Shown in pieces: positions 1-13,400 of a stretch of DNA of 64,000 bases (the stretch's first letter is position 1; each line of letters starts with the position of its first letter). A program made the position numbers and the translations under genes. The notes below the pieces were generated by a model, which did no database searches, was not told the origin of the DNA, and worked only from the letters and a program-made list of their open reading frames with translations. Where the stretch lies: the NCBI RefSeq assembly GCF_958295425.1, contig NC_081149.1, positions 18,342,753-18,406,752 on the forward strand, given 5' to 3'. Source of the DNA: Solea solea. Taxonomy: Eukaryota > Chordata > Actinopteri > Pleuronectiformes > Soleidae.

Positions 1-56
1 TGACTTACAGCCCAGTGCGGAGTCACAATACTCCAGCACCGACCTCATTAAAGTAC

Positions 57-227
57 CTGTACTATCCTGTCCTGTGCCAGCAGGCCGGCCCTCTCTGCTG
101 GAGAGTCTTCATCCACAGCTCTGATGTACTGGCCTGGCCGCGCCCGCTCGCTGTGCAGGTTGAAGCCATATCCATTAGAGCCTCTCTGGATGACACAGAG
201 CCGCGGCCGCAGTTCACTGCGCGACTC
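57..227 (-). CDS. slc9a3r1 (nherf1): nherf1 exon 2: start of PDZ2
   Basis: This exon holds 57 codons in phase 0 at both ends. The acceptor is a pyrimidine tract ending TTTCAG|GAG and the donor is CAG|GTACTT. It encodes ELRPRLC followed by a GYGFNLH loop, then the SPAE and AQDRI segments typical of an NHERF second PDZ domain. Exon 3 must lie to the left of position 1. Confidence 0.9.
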
Positions 228-3200
228 CTGAAAGACACCACACAAGAGGAAACAGGTATGTTAGTACACGGTGTGTGACATTCACGCGTTAACAACAACA
301 TCACTATTTAAAAAAAAATAAAAAATACCTCCACCATTGGTGTCGGTTGGGGCAGAACGAGAGGCACAAAGATAACCGAGAGCTCCTGTGAATCGTTAAC
401 CATGAATATGAAGCCGAGGGTGAACATGCATGTGGCTGCTGCATGCTGATGTTGTGTTGTGCGGCGTGTTGTTTAACAATCACAAGTAAAGTGGAGCCGC
501 TGCTCGACTCCACGTGACTCCGACTGCTCACCAGGAAGGAAGCGAGCCTTTGAGGCATGTGATTGGAGGTCCGCTGGGAAGGTGTGCGGAGAATTTGGGG
601 AAAGGGGTTGTATAGGGTCCTTAAAGGAAAGGACTGGTTTCCGGTGTGGTCCAAGGCCCTGGTCACTCCAGGCTCCAGCAAGGACAATGGAAGGTGGATG
701 TTGACCCCTGATCACGTCCCCTCGCCCAGTCCTGTCCAGTCTCATTATGGGATGGCAGGAAGAGTTAGAGCTGTATTGTCATCCAGGAAAAAACTCCAGT
801 GCAATCCCAGAACCTCCCTTCCGCTGTATGGATGAGGTTGTGTCTTAATTTAGCAGAGGGAGCTTCAAAGAAGTTTAATCACAGCAAACAGAGCGAGATA
901 CAGGACAGCACAGGAGTCTCTGCTGGTCAGTTTAAACTTTGTCAGTGTGACCAAAACCGACCTGACCCTCCCTCCACATCACACCCTCCACACCCGCTCT
1001 CAAGTGGACACTCAGACAATGAACGACGTCCATAAATAAGTCAGTGTTGACTGAGTCACTTTCTACGTAAAAACGCTGGCAGGAGGCCAACTGATTTAAG
1101 TAAGTTAAAAACCGCAGTGGATATAAGTAAACAGTGACATTACAATAACTGAGGCGCCTTGAATCAATATGTTCTTCTATACACAGTGTGACACTAGAAA
1201 TGACTGATTGCAAGTCCATTGTTATAAACTAACACCTCACCCACACGAGGAAAGCACTTTGTTCCTTCTCTCAGTAGTAGTGACTAGTTTGACCTTTGGT
1301 GAGTGATATTATCCAGGAGGAGCAGATGAAAAGCATGACCATGTTCCTATTTTCATTAATATGATTTCCAGTGAAACCCAGGGCCTTTCGTCATGGAGTT
1401 TGCATGTTCTCCCCATGTGTGTGCGGGTTTTCTCCAGGTTCTCTGGTTTCCTCCCACAGTCCAATATGGGGATTAGGTAAATTGCACACTCTAAATTGAC
1501 CGTAGGTGTGAGAGTGAATGCTTGTTTGTCTCTATATGTGGCCCAGTGATGGACTGGCGAACTGTCCAGGGTGTACCCCACCTTTCGTGACCCTCATGAG
1601 GAGGATAAAGCAGTAGAAGATGAATGAATGGATGGAATGAGAATAGAAATCATGTGATGTGACGGCAGATGCCGCACTTGGATTAAAAGTTTGATTATAT
1701 CAGGCCAATTTGAAAACTTTGAGGCTCTTTTTTGAAATAACTGGTACAATGGATTATTACTTATTGAAGTGAGTTTACACATTTTGCTCTCAGAAACTTG
1801 ATTAATGCAGCTAAGTGCCCTAAGATTGTATTTTCTTATTTAAAATGTTACATTATTTTGACTACCAGTTTCATGTAGTATATACTTTACTTTAAAACAA
1901 GTTCACTACAAGTTGGCATTTGCATCAGCCATAGGAAAAAAAAAAACAATCACATTGGTCGACCTCTGCATTGGTTTATCAGTTATTGGCATGTCTGTAA
2001 CATTTCTGAAGATAATTATTACTGCATACGTATGCAGTGATAATTCAGTACGTTATTAATGTGTACTAGAGCTCAATACATGGATAAAAAGTAGTAAAGA
2101 ATACATCACACACACTAGACACACACCCTCAATGCAATAGACCAAAATCATGGATACAAGAAAAGTATAGAAAAACACACACACACCTTTCTTCAGACAT
2201 AAAATATTAAACATTATGGCAGTTTAGCTGCCAGCAGTGTTTTCTCACTGATGCCATTAAAACTCTGCAAAGCCTCAGGAGTGTGTTCTGAACATTTATC
2301 CTGCTGATGAACACACTTTCTCATGATAAGACCTTTCAGCCTTTTGGTAAATCATTTTTTTCCACCTGGTAAATCATTTTTTGAGCTTCCTGCAAAACCT
2401 CTTCTGAGTTCTCTTCTCTAACTGATTCAGTTTTAGCTGTTTAATGGCAGAATATTACACCAAAAACCCACGCAAAAGAATTACAAAGTGTTTTTCTGTT
2501 CGAATGATCAAGTCACCTTCTGGGTGCTCCGGCCGCTGTAGGAACAACAGAGGAGGGTTTGTGTCGAGAGAGGACAGGAGGGCAGAAGAATCTCCACGCG
2601 CGTCTGAAATCTGTGGAATCTGCTGAACGCGCACAAGCCGTGAGCAGAACCAGGGACCCACTGATTAACAAATGTGTGCTTCTGTTGCACGTCGCTCGTT
2701 TCACTTGATTAAAACCAACAACACTATGATGATCCAGCAGTTTAAGACAGCTGAGGCCCATGACTAAACATAAATGATTACACTGAATAGTCTTGAAGAG
2801 CTCACATCAGTGTTCTCTAATTATCGCTGAGAAAACAAGAACATATTTGTTTCCGCCAGCTTTAGACTTAGAGTCAGTGTAAGTCAAGTTTCTTTCTTTT
2901 TTAAGTATTTTCCAGACCCTGAAGACATCTGTGATAATGTGAAAGGTCAATCCAGACTAAATAATTTCCTGTGCAAACACTTAGTTTGGTTATGGAACTG
3001 GACTCTCTTTTGAAATGTGATAGACCATTCACCACCATTTTAGCTGGGGCTGCAACTGATAGTTTTCCAGTATTGATTAACCTCGCGATCATTTTCTCAA
3101 TCAATCACCTTGTTGTTTGGTCCAGAAAACGGTTGAAAATAGTGAAAGACGTCACTCGTGCAAAGAAAGTACTATTATTGTTATTTTATACACATTTAAA

Positions 3201-3473
3201 AAGCTGAAATCACAGAACTAGTCGATTACAAATCCATTAATTGCCGCAGCCCTTTGTTGCACATGACTTTATCTCCAATTCATGTTAGGTGATTTCAGAA
3301 ATAGACTCCTTGTTCTCAGCTAATGATAAAAACGTCTCAGTGTGTCAAGCATCTTGTTTGGGAATCCTGTGATGGACATGTCTCACTCTTTCTGAGTTTA
3401 TCACTTTTATGTCACAGTTACATTGTTCACTATTGTGGGAAACATTGGTCTCTGCCCAGATGCCTCCACTCTC

Positions 3474-3504
<31 letters not shown>

Positions 3505-6500
3505 GTCTCTGTGTGTGTGACATTAACTTTCCCTTTGAGGAGGGAAGTGTTGAACAGGAACTGTTGACACATCTTCCCTCAGTATGCTTCCCTCTGCACT
3601 GGCTCAACCTTCCTGACTAAAAAACAAAACAACCAACCACACGAGCACACAAGCATGCTGTCATGAGTGAGCGTGTGGAGTATTTGTCAAACGTTGATAA
3701 AAGAGACATTTTCCCTCATCATCCAAGAAAGATGAGAATCAGAGTGTTTGACGTCTAACAAACAAAGCCAGGCATCAACAAACCACTCTGATACACAAGC
3801 TAACATGACCACAGATTAACTCGCTGATCCCCCCCCCCTTTACATAAACATTAACTATGACACGACATTAGTACTCAACCTTAAGTTGAAACAAACAAGC
3901 TGAAAGAAAGAATAGGCTGAAGAAACGACAGGCTAAAAACATACATACCATGAAGAGAGGGACGAGGAAACAACAGCAAAGTCAAATAAAGAGAAATGAC
4001 ATTGTGGATTACTACAAGATGAGTTTATCAAAACTGTAGTTCAAAAATGAACTATACAGTCTGCATTCCACTTCTTCCCTTTATAGTGCAATATCAGTGG
4101 TTAAATGATTCATACTATGCTTACTGCATATGACTGCCTCACAGTGTATCATGATGATGATAATACTATTATTCTTATCCTGGCTGATAAAATTCACTGT
4201 GATTCACAGTTTCTAGTAAACCTTAATGTTGAATAACTTGGTATCAGTAGTTATTAGTATCAGCACAACATGGGTGGACAGGCCAAATAAAGAGAAACCA
4301 CTTGTAAAAACATATTACGTCATATTTTCTGCACTGAGACAAAAGCCTTCACTCGTTAAGCTACACCTCCCCTTAACCAGTAAATATACAAGTTTAGTTT
4401 CTACCTCCACAGCACAGACGTTGGCAAATGCAAATGGAGCAGTTGCTTTGAATACTAATCTTCCAGACATAAAAGCAGGGCCATTTTAATATTCTCAAAA
4501 CACACTTCTCACGTCTTTCTCACAAAAAAACCCCACTGCACCTGCTGCTTCAGTCTCTCTGTCCTTAGAGATGCAGCGTTTACAGCTTCCCAAGCTGATG
4601 TAACCGCCCTGCTGTAGACATGTTTCTGCTTTTCCTGAGGAAACAGCAATAACCAGAGATAAGATCCATGAGGCTAAATTCAACTTGCAGACACAAACCA
4701 AACTCCAGCACTTCAAATCTCATCTTCTCTTGCTGATTTAAGAAACATAGAGTAAATATCTGTTTATTTGGAAATGTCATTAGAAGATAAAAATAAAAGG
4801 AGAATTTTTGTACCTGTATTTTTTTTGTATTGTATTGTATTATACTCCTTTTTGTATTGGTATATTCTCTTTCTATGTATGTTTGCTGTCAAATGACCCT
4901 TGATTGCTCCCTCCCAAACAGGTGGAGGCTAATTGTAGTAATTGCCAGCACATGTGTCAAATAGGAGTGACCTACATTATAAATGAGTGCCAGTGTCACA
5001 ATGTTTCTGGTTTTGATTAAGGCCTGAAGCTTAAGATATCATCACTTTATGTAAAAATAAATATGCATATGGGGCAGGGTGTGCAAATTTTTTTTTTTTT
5101 ATCATTTAAGAACATACATGTTTTTTCCACACTTTGACTCGAAATGACTGAGAAAATTCTAAGTAGCCATGGAGCACATGAAGACATTTAAAAATGTATT
5201 TTTCAGTTAAAAAGAGTTATAGCTCAGTTTCAGAGGTCATCTACAGCCATAATTATACTCCTAACAAGTGCATCACATGACCATTCAGGTACACTGGGCA
5301 TGCACATGCTGGTGAAAACAGGAAGTTTTCTTTCTCTGCAGCAGTGCCGGCCCAAGCCTTTATGGGGCCCAAAGCAGTAAAGCACTAAATGAGCAATCTG
5401 CAACTGCAAAATAAAACCAAATAACTCAACAGCTCAAAACTATTTCGATATCTAATGATAACTAGATTTCCTTCAACACAAAATTAATTGGCGACAAGGA
5501 TGTCTTTTATCAGACTGACAATGAAATGAGCTGACAGTGACACTGAAAGAAAATGTCACAACCAAGCTGATAGTCGAGTCATGCTGTCATGAGCCAATAG
5601 CTGCACATTCATTTCCAAATGTCTCTATTTTTGCCCTAAAAGCAGCATTTTTTTTTTACTTTTAAAACCCCAAGCTGAAGTTGAAAGCATGTGGGTATAG
5701 AGCAAAATTCATGCAGTAAAAAGCCAGTGGATGACCAAGATCAATAAACCTCCTCTAGAAACCATCTTTGCTGCTGGGATATTTCTGACTGACATTGCCA
5801 CCCAGTGCCATGCCGCTAGCAACTTGAATGAACGAAATACCAGCATTTACATGAATACTTTGACAACAGAGCACATGCAGAGCACATGCAGACAAGCTTA
5901 GTGTTGTTGCCTCGGAGCAAGCGACGTGTTTGGCAGGACAGTTTGATTGATTTGCATCCTCTTGAACTCACCGGGGAAAAATAAAGCAACTCTTTACCTC
6001 CATGATTATCATCTATCATGTTTATCAGTTTCTGCCTCAGCCTCGGGAGATTTGCATTTGCCAGACTGTCCCGCTGAGAGCAGCGCTCCAGCTGTGAGCC
6101 GTACACTGTTAGGACTAGTGTGTGTTTATGTGCCAGAGGCTGCAGCGCTGTCACTCAGCCAGGCTGCCACTTACTTCACATTTTCCCCCCCAAGCTTAGC
6201 CAGGCAACCGATGTGTAACTAAAGTCCCTAATAAAAAAGCACACATATGGGACACCTATTACTGCAGGGTTTGTGTCATTCCTGCACAGCCTCTGGTCTC
6301 TGACTCGACTACTCTTTTTGTTTCACTAATGCACACTCTCACAAGGCATAAGAAAAGAACAGTTTGTTGAAACCACTGCAGTGCACGCACGTTTGTATCG
6401 CCTTTGTATCAGCATTAGTGCAAACTCAAGACACGGGTGAAGAGGCCAATTCCTTCATCATCTGCATAATTTCTAGGAGATTTTGCAAATTTTCTGGCAC

Positions 6501-9500
6501 TTACTTTTTCACAAATTAGGATAATGCTCAGGATTTTTAAATGCATCAGAAGGATTATGTTGAATCATTGATTAAGAGGGGCTGAAGTAAAAGATATTTT
6601 AGTTTCAAGCACATTTGTGACATCGCAATTCTTATAATGCCAACCATTAGCAATGGAATTAATAATTAAAATAAATTTAATTTGTAACAGGTTCACAAAT
6701 CCCAAATATACCCATCAACTTTAGTGTGAAAGAGGCTATGCTCGGGGGGAAAACGTGTAATTTATTGCTTGAATACTTCTTCTATCCTAACAGCTGCTTT
6801 TAAGCACTCATAATGCCCAGTAAACTCTCAAATGCTGCAAATCATCAATGGAAACCTGTCACACTCAGCTGAGCTCCACTGAGTCATTTAAATATGTCAT
6901 TTAAAGCAGTCTCTCTTTCATCTGTCCGTATCTTACCCTTTTCTCCTACTGCTGCTTACTTCACCCCCCCGTCGTTCCAATAAGTTGAGTTTAATGAGTT
7001 CAACCTCTTTGATCAACATAAAGAATAAACGCCAAACTGACAGGAGCCGCGGTTACTCAGTGACATGGCACGTCGTTGGTCTCCTGGTCCATGTGATTGT
7101 CATGTGAGTTTTTGACGGAGATTAACAGCCTCAGTGACAAACCTAATGAATGTTTGACGTGAACCTGGTTTCATTTTAACCAGCAACAGCACTAGTTTTG
7201 TCCTCCTCGAATGTATGGAGTGCACCACTCTCTCCGGCAGGACAGGGGTGTTGGGTTTCATGCCAGACCACTGAACCAGCTGTGAGGCAGGCAGAGGAGG
7301 GAACAAAGCACGGTACTGTCCCCCACCCCTTCTATTTGAGGATGGAACAAACTAGCTCTACAAAAGCCACCAAAAGAAAGGTTCTGGTGAAGGGTTTCCC
7401 TTTACAATACACTCTTTAGGAGTAATGCCAGTCATCACAGCAGGGGTTCAGACACTGATAAGAACAAATGGAGTGGTCTTGATTACCAAAGTGGTCTTGT
7501 CTTCCCTGAGAGATCTTTAAAAGTGAGCTTCCAGGCTGTGCCTCAAGTGTATTTGCTTTTAAAAATCATTATTTCATTAATGGATCCAACACTGACTGAC
7601 AATGTTGCCCAATCATCCTGTCCCTCAACCCTCACAGACCTGCACCTTGCATCATGTTGTTGCAAAAATACAAAAGTTGAGATAATTGTCGGTTTAGTTT
7701 CATAAAGCGCAACTTCATTTTTACATTGGTTTTGTCTGTTTAGGCACACACATATAGGCAAACACCTCCAGAGGAAGGTTTCCAGGAGGATTAGTATGGC
7801 TACTATAGTACGATATTGATACTGGTCAAAATCACTGGATCGGAGGTCAGAAAAGTGTAATTTTGTCTGTGAAAAATGTACAGGAAAAGCAGCAATAGTT
7901 TTTGAACCTGACGGTTACGTCTTTGCAGTCGATACATCAGCACAAAGTTGTTAGTGGCGTAAAACTGATATCAGTGTGCATCTATAGATGTGATATTGTA
8001 TCAGTAATGGACTAAATAAACAACCTTAAATGGATTTTTAATGTTTTCTAGTTCAGCTCCAAGTCCAGTTGTATCCACAGTCATTTACATTTATACTACA
8101 GCATTTTCATTTAAAAGGTGCATTTCAGAGAAAATTACAATCAGTTTCAGCTCCATCATCAGAAGTAATCTGCATCTATAGCAACACACTGGACATGCAT
8201 CAGGAAGCTGACTGGTTGCCTAGTTCCAGAAAGTACAACTAATGTGTAACAACAATAGTGAAAAAATAGGAACAAGGATTTCTGTTATGAGACCACTGAC
8301 GAGCTGAAAGTGGAACTGAAAGTATACGACAACGGACCTTTTTCACCCACAGCTGATAGTCGAGTTGTTTTTAATTGAAAAGTGGTGTTTTGGCATTTTT
8401 TAAATGAAAATGGCGTAATGTGGATGCAGAAGTTACTATTAGCCATGACCACAGGTTGGTTGAGGGCTAAAATAAATGCTTGATAGGGACTCGCATGACG
8501 ACACAGTAGAGTTGCTAATGTTGCTTAAGTACATTTTGTCCGATTAAAAACATCAGTTAGGGTAGGGGTCTTACAATTTAAATGACCTGGGGGCCGCATG
8601 AGCTTCAAGACTAGTAAGAGGGGCCAGGCAAGTTAAAGAAACGGGCCACATGAAATCGTTTGAGACCTCTGAGTCACGGAGAACGACCTTGTTTGACAGC
8701 TCTGTTTGGCCTGTAGCGTTAGAGCTAAATGTATGGCTAGTGGTGTTAGCATAAGGAGATTTAACTGGCTGATGCTTGGTTGCATGGTTGCTTGGATAGT
8801 TGAACTATAATCAATGTCTGCCGCGCACACAACATGAAAGCAACGCACCCACAGTGCAGTTTGGCAACGTGAATGAGGAGTGTTTCCGTTGATGCCTCCT
8901 GATCAGCACCATCTCTACCATAATAGTCAGGGCACACAGCAAAATCTAGGTTCTTGCTCTGTCTTTGTCAAACCCGTGTAAAGCATCGATGCCTTGTACA
9001 GTGGGAAGGGATGTGGACGTCGGGGGGGTGAGTCTATTTCAGGGCGCACAGCGACTCATTTCCCCCCCTCCACCACTGACTGGGTGCGGCCCTCCGGCTC
9101 ATTGTCAGGCCTGGGTGGTGAACCTTCAGCAGAATGGAGAGGGAAATGTAGTGTGGCATTGTGGAGTCTGCATCTAGTAGCTCGTGAGACCGAAACACTA
9201 GCAACCCCACCACCCACACATGCGCACAAACACACACACACACACACAGGGTTCAGGTTCCACCCCTGACCTGAGCCACAGTGGCCATGGCCGTGCGGCG
9301 TGGACAGTAGTGCTGTTGTCTGAAGTGACGTCAGTGAAATATTTTGTGAGACAGTGCTGTGATCTGCAAAAATGACACACCATGATATATTTCCACTATC
9401 AATTAGTACCTTTTCTTTGCCTGGCACGTATCCGTTTCGCTTTCTGGCAGTTCATCTTGAAACAGTGGTACGAACTGAATTAACTTGTGTTAGTATGAAA

Positions 9501-10381
9501 AGGCTAATATGAGGAGGCCTTGGGAGTTTGAGAAGCAGACCCTGCCTTGTAATGTGGCCGTGGACCTCTGTTGAATGCCCCCCTACCGCTGTCCTTTCTG
9601 TCATTTCCTGTCATTAATCTACTGTCTACAGAGTAATAAAGGCAAATATGCTCTTTTATAAAACTGCGTCTTAACTCTATCCCACATTCTGTGGTTACAC
9701 GGCAAAACAGGTTTGCGTAACCAAGTAAATACATGGTTACGCACATTTCTACCTCCACCAAAGAGTTGTAGGAGGCAACATATTGCATGGAGTATTTGAT
9801 TTGTGTTCCGTACCCGTGACTTCCCACTTAACTGTGGTGTAATCTAGGGCGATGCTTTTTGATAGTATTGTATCACAAATGTGATTCCTGCCCATAAGAC
9901 ATACAAAAACATCATCATAACTACAATGAAAGCCAACAGGAGTGTAAAAATAGGGTGTAAGGAGTGTATAAAAATACTGGTCAAATACACCAAGAGTATA
10001 CTGTCTTCTGGGAAAGAATGTAAGGTTCAAATGGATAATGTTAGTTATATAACTTGCAGCCCTTTTCTAAGCAAACCCCCCAAATAATTATGTGATTCCA
10101 GAATCTGATTTGACTCAAACTAACTGACTGATTAATTGACTGTATAATTGTAATTGTAATAAAATTGTAAAGTCTGAATAAACAATAAAATAAAATCTCA
10201 GGCAACAGATACATTTCTATATGCATGGCCCCGGCCCATATCATACCTATACACCCTTAAAATCTCATTCTTACTTTCTTATTACCTTCTATACTGGCTA
10301 AGCGATCCACACAGAGAACCTATACATGTATACAGTCACAAATATGTAAGCTGAACACAATGAAGCGCGCCCCCCCTCCCC

Positions 10382-10420
<39 letters not shown>

Positions 10421-13400
10421 CCCACCCTGTCTTGTCATGTGGTTCATTTTCTCATTGAAAAAAACGGCCAATCAACGACAAAGGTCACAGAGGGGAGAGG
10501 AAGGGTGACTCCCAAACTTTCTTACACTCGTGTTCGCGCACACAAGGACGTGACAATCCTCTCAAACTTAAACAAAACTTAAATACAACACGTGATGTAG
10601 AAGCAACATAATGAACTGTGGCGTAGAGAGGACTGTGCAGAGGTCTCGGGACGCCACCTTTTTTTTAAAGGTCTGTTTATTTCTGTGATCACTGGCATTT
10701 GATTTGGAATAACTTGACTGAAGGTTGGTTTAATGTATTAGCAAACTGTCAACGAGTGTAACCCATACAACATGTGTATGTAATGCTCAAACATGTCATG
10801 AATGAAGAAGAAACTGGAAGAAAAACAAGTTTCCAGAGCTTTTATGTATGTTACCCCCTTAAATATCACTGTAAAGCCACGGATATTACAATGATGATGA
10901 AAATAATAATAATAATAATGATAATAATAATAATCTGAAGGAAAACAATAGGTTCCCTGCATGAATCCTGGTGTTTGTGCTCAGGCCCTAATAAACAACT
11001 AATGCTGACCCCCTCTACCCCTGACCCCCATCTCTACAAAACTCTTGCAGGACATGCAAATCCAAGTCTTAACAGAAAATGCAAATAAAAATAGTGATTG
11101 AAGCAATTCCTTAATCTTATCTGCCATCGTTTGCCATGCTAGAATAGTACTGCACATTCTCACCACTCGATATTTAAGAAAAACTTTGTTATATTAAAAC
11201 TGCACTTTCCCCTATTTCCTGGATGTGTTCCAATAAAGTGGATATAATTAAACTGTATTGGTCACTATAGCACTGCTAAAGCAACAAATCTAATAACTTT
11301 TGCACAGCACTCTATCCTGATCCTGTCAGACAAACACAATGTGACACATTCCACACTCCAAACACAATGTGAACAATACCTAGCTTTTTGAAAATAGCTT
11401 TAGTGATAACCGAGAGACGATCAGCTGGAGATAGTGTTTGAACAGACTCTCTTGTTAGTATGACGTGCTATTGCGCCAAATGTGTTTTACGCTACATTTG
11501 CAGATACACAGCGATGATGAGGTGATTCCTCTGCTGCAGCTTTAATAACATTATCTAGTTTATGATTCCACACTGAGCTACTGGAACTCTAAGTGCAGAA
11601 CAGAGAGGGTGGAGAGTGGAGGATCAAGACTGGAGGGGGGGGGGGGGGGGGGTCTTCCACCAACAACAATGACAGGAAATCAGCACCAATATCCTGGGGT
11701 CTGTGCACAGGCCAAGACACCCACTGACACAGAACAGCAGTGGTCGGCCAGGAACACACCCCCGACCATCCTGGCTCACATAGCTAATGTAGGTGTGGTC
11801 ATTTCTGCCTCGAACGCATGACAAACAACCACTGCACACGGGTGTTTCTTCTATTAACAGAAAGTCTTATCTCCAGGCTGTTCCTGTAGGGATTACATCA
11901 GATATCAGTGAATGTGGATTTCACAATGGTTGATTGTGAATTCTGCAAAGTAACTCTACCCCGCCAAAAAAAAAGAAAGAAAAGAAGATGTGATAGGGCA
12001 AAGATAAGAGTGTCACATGGATATGATGCTTCCCCCAAATAAATACTAGAAACACTCAGCTTTGTTGTTTTTATGTCCGTCAAATTCTGTGATCACTGGC
12101 ATTTGGCCTGGAATGATGTGACTGAAAAGCTCATACAAGCAGATATTTTACATCATGAAAGAGTAGAAGAGAAGAGTTCCACTCCAGGTTTCAAGAGAGT
12201 CAGGATTGTGCTATTGTTCACGTTTAAGTGTAGGTCACACAAATTAGTTGTGACTTTAACCTGTGATTGACAGCTGTTATTGTCTAATAGGTTTCCTGGT
12301 TGCAGTTGATGTCTATGAATTTGCTGTCAAAAAACGGTCAAATCTCTGTTTTACAACGAAGTCCACTTTTATAAACTATCTATGCTGAAGCTGAGAACAT
12401 CTGACAAGACAACTCTATTTGATTGGCACAAAAATATGGCACCAGAAGCACAGATTATGAACAGTTCAACAATCTGTTGTCATTGGCATTATATTGTTTG
12501 TTTTGTTCTACTCTTGAAAACTGTATCGGGTATCAAGTATTCTGGTTTCCATGACTTCAGAGGACATTGCATTGACTTACATTCATTTCCTGGAGACTTA
12601 CTCTGAACTTAACCATAATTACTACTGACCTAATCTTAACCCTGACCTTAACCTGACCCCATAATGTGACTGTGTAAACAGATTCAGGTCCCCACAACAT
12701 AAGGAATACTAGGTACACGCACTCACACACACTTGACTGTAAGCGCGAGCCGTGCAAAGCCCATAAAACTAATTAGAAGATCACTGTCTCGGCACAAGAC
12801 TGAATCCTTCCACCCAACAGCAGATGAAGATGATTTGTTTAGGGACAACACTGTTGTCCCACACAGTTTAAGAAAACCATGCTCTCTGTGTGACGCCAGG
12901 GAAAGAAACCAAGCATGTGTGGTGAATGCAGATGAAGCTCTAAAGCTCTTTAATAACTGAATCAGATTAGAGGAGAGAAAACACGCCCTCACATAAAGTC
13001 GCCGTCCTGTCTAATTTCAGGCCCCGACGAGCGATTCCTACTGTATTCTACTGTAGAATCATACTGTGCACACTGCGTTTACAGAGTCGTACACACACTC
13101 ACACCCACTCTGAAAAAAGACTTCCCGAATCTCATCAAGCCACAGTCAATTTCATCTGACACACGCGCTCTTCCTCTCCTGTAATTAGCATTTCAAGACT
13201 GGCTTATGTAAGCAGTCAGAAGGAAGACTCCCAGAGGCTTCACACTCTCTCTGAACAAATCACTGAACAACAAGAAGAAGAAGAAGCAGCAAATGCAGCT
13301 ACTTCAATTTTATATTTTATGTTATGTTGTGATTTTAACCCTTAGTGCTATCTATAAATAAATAATACACAACTCCTTTTATAAAGACATCCTGAAGTGC

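Noticed and set aside
1309..1581. 90-codon minus-strand open frame with a [11 protein letters not shown] segment
   Set aside because: It is the translation of the family A interspersed repeat. A similar peptide appears at the copy near 31688.
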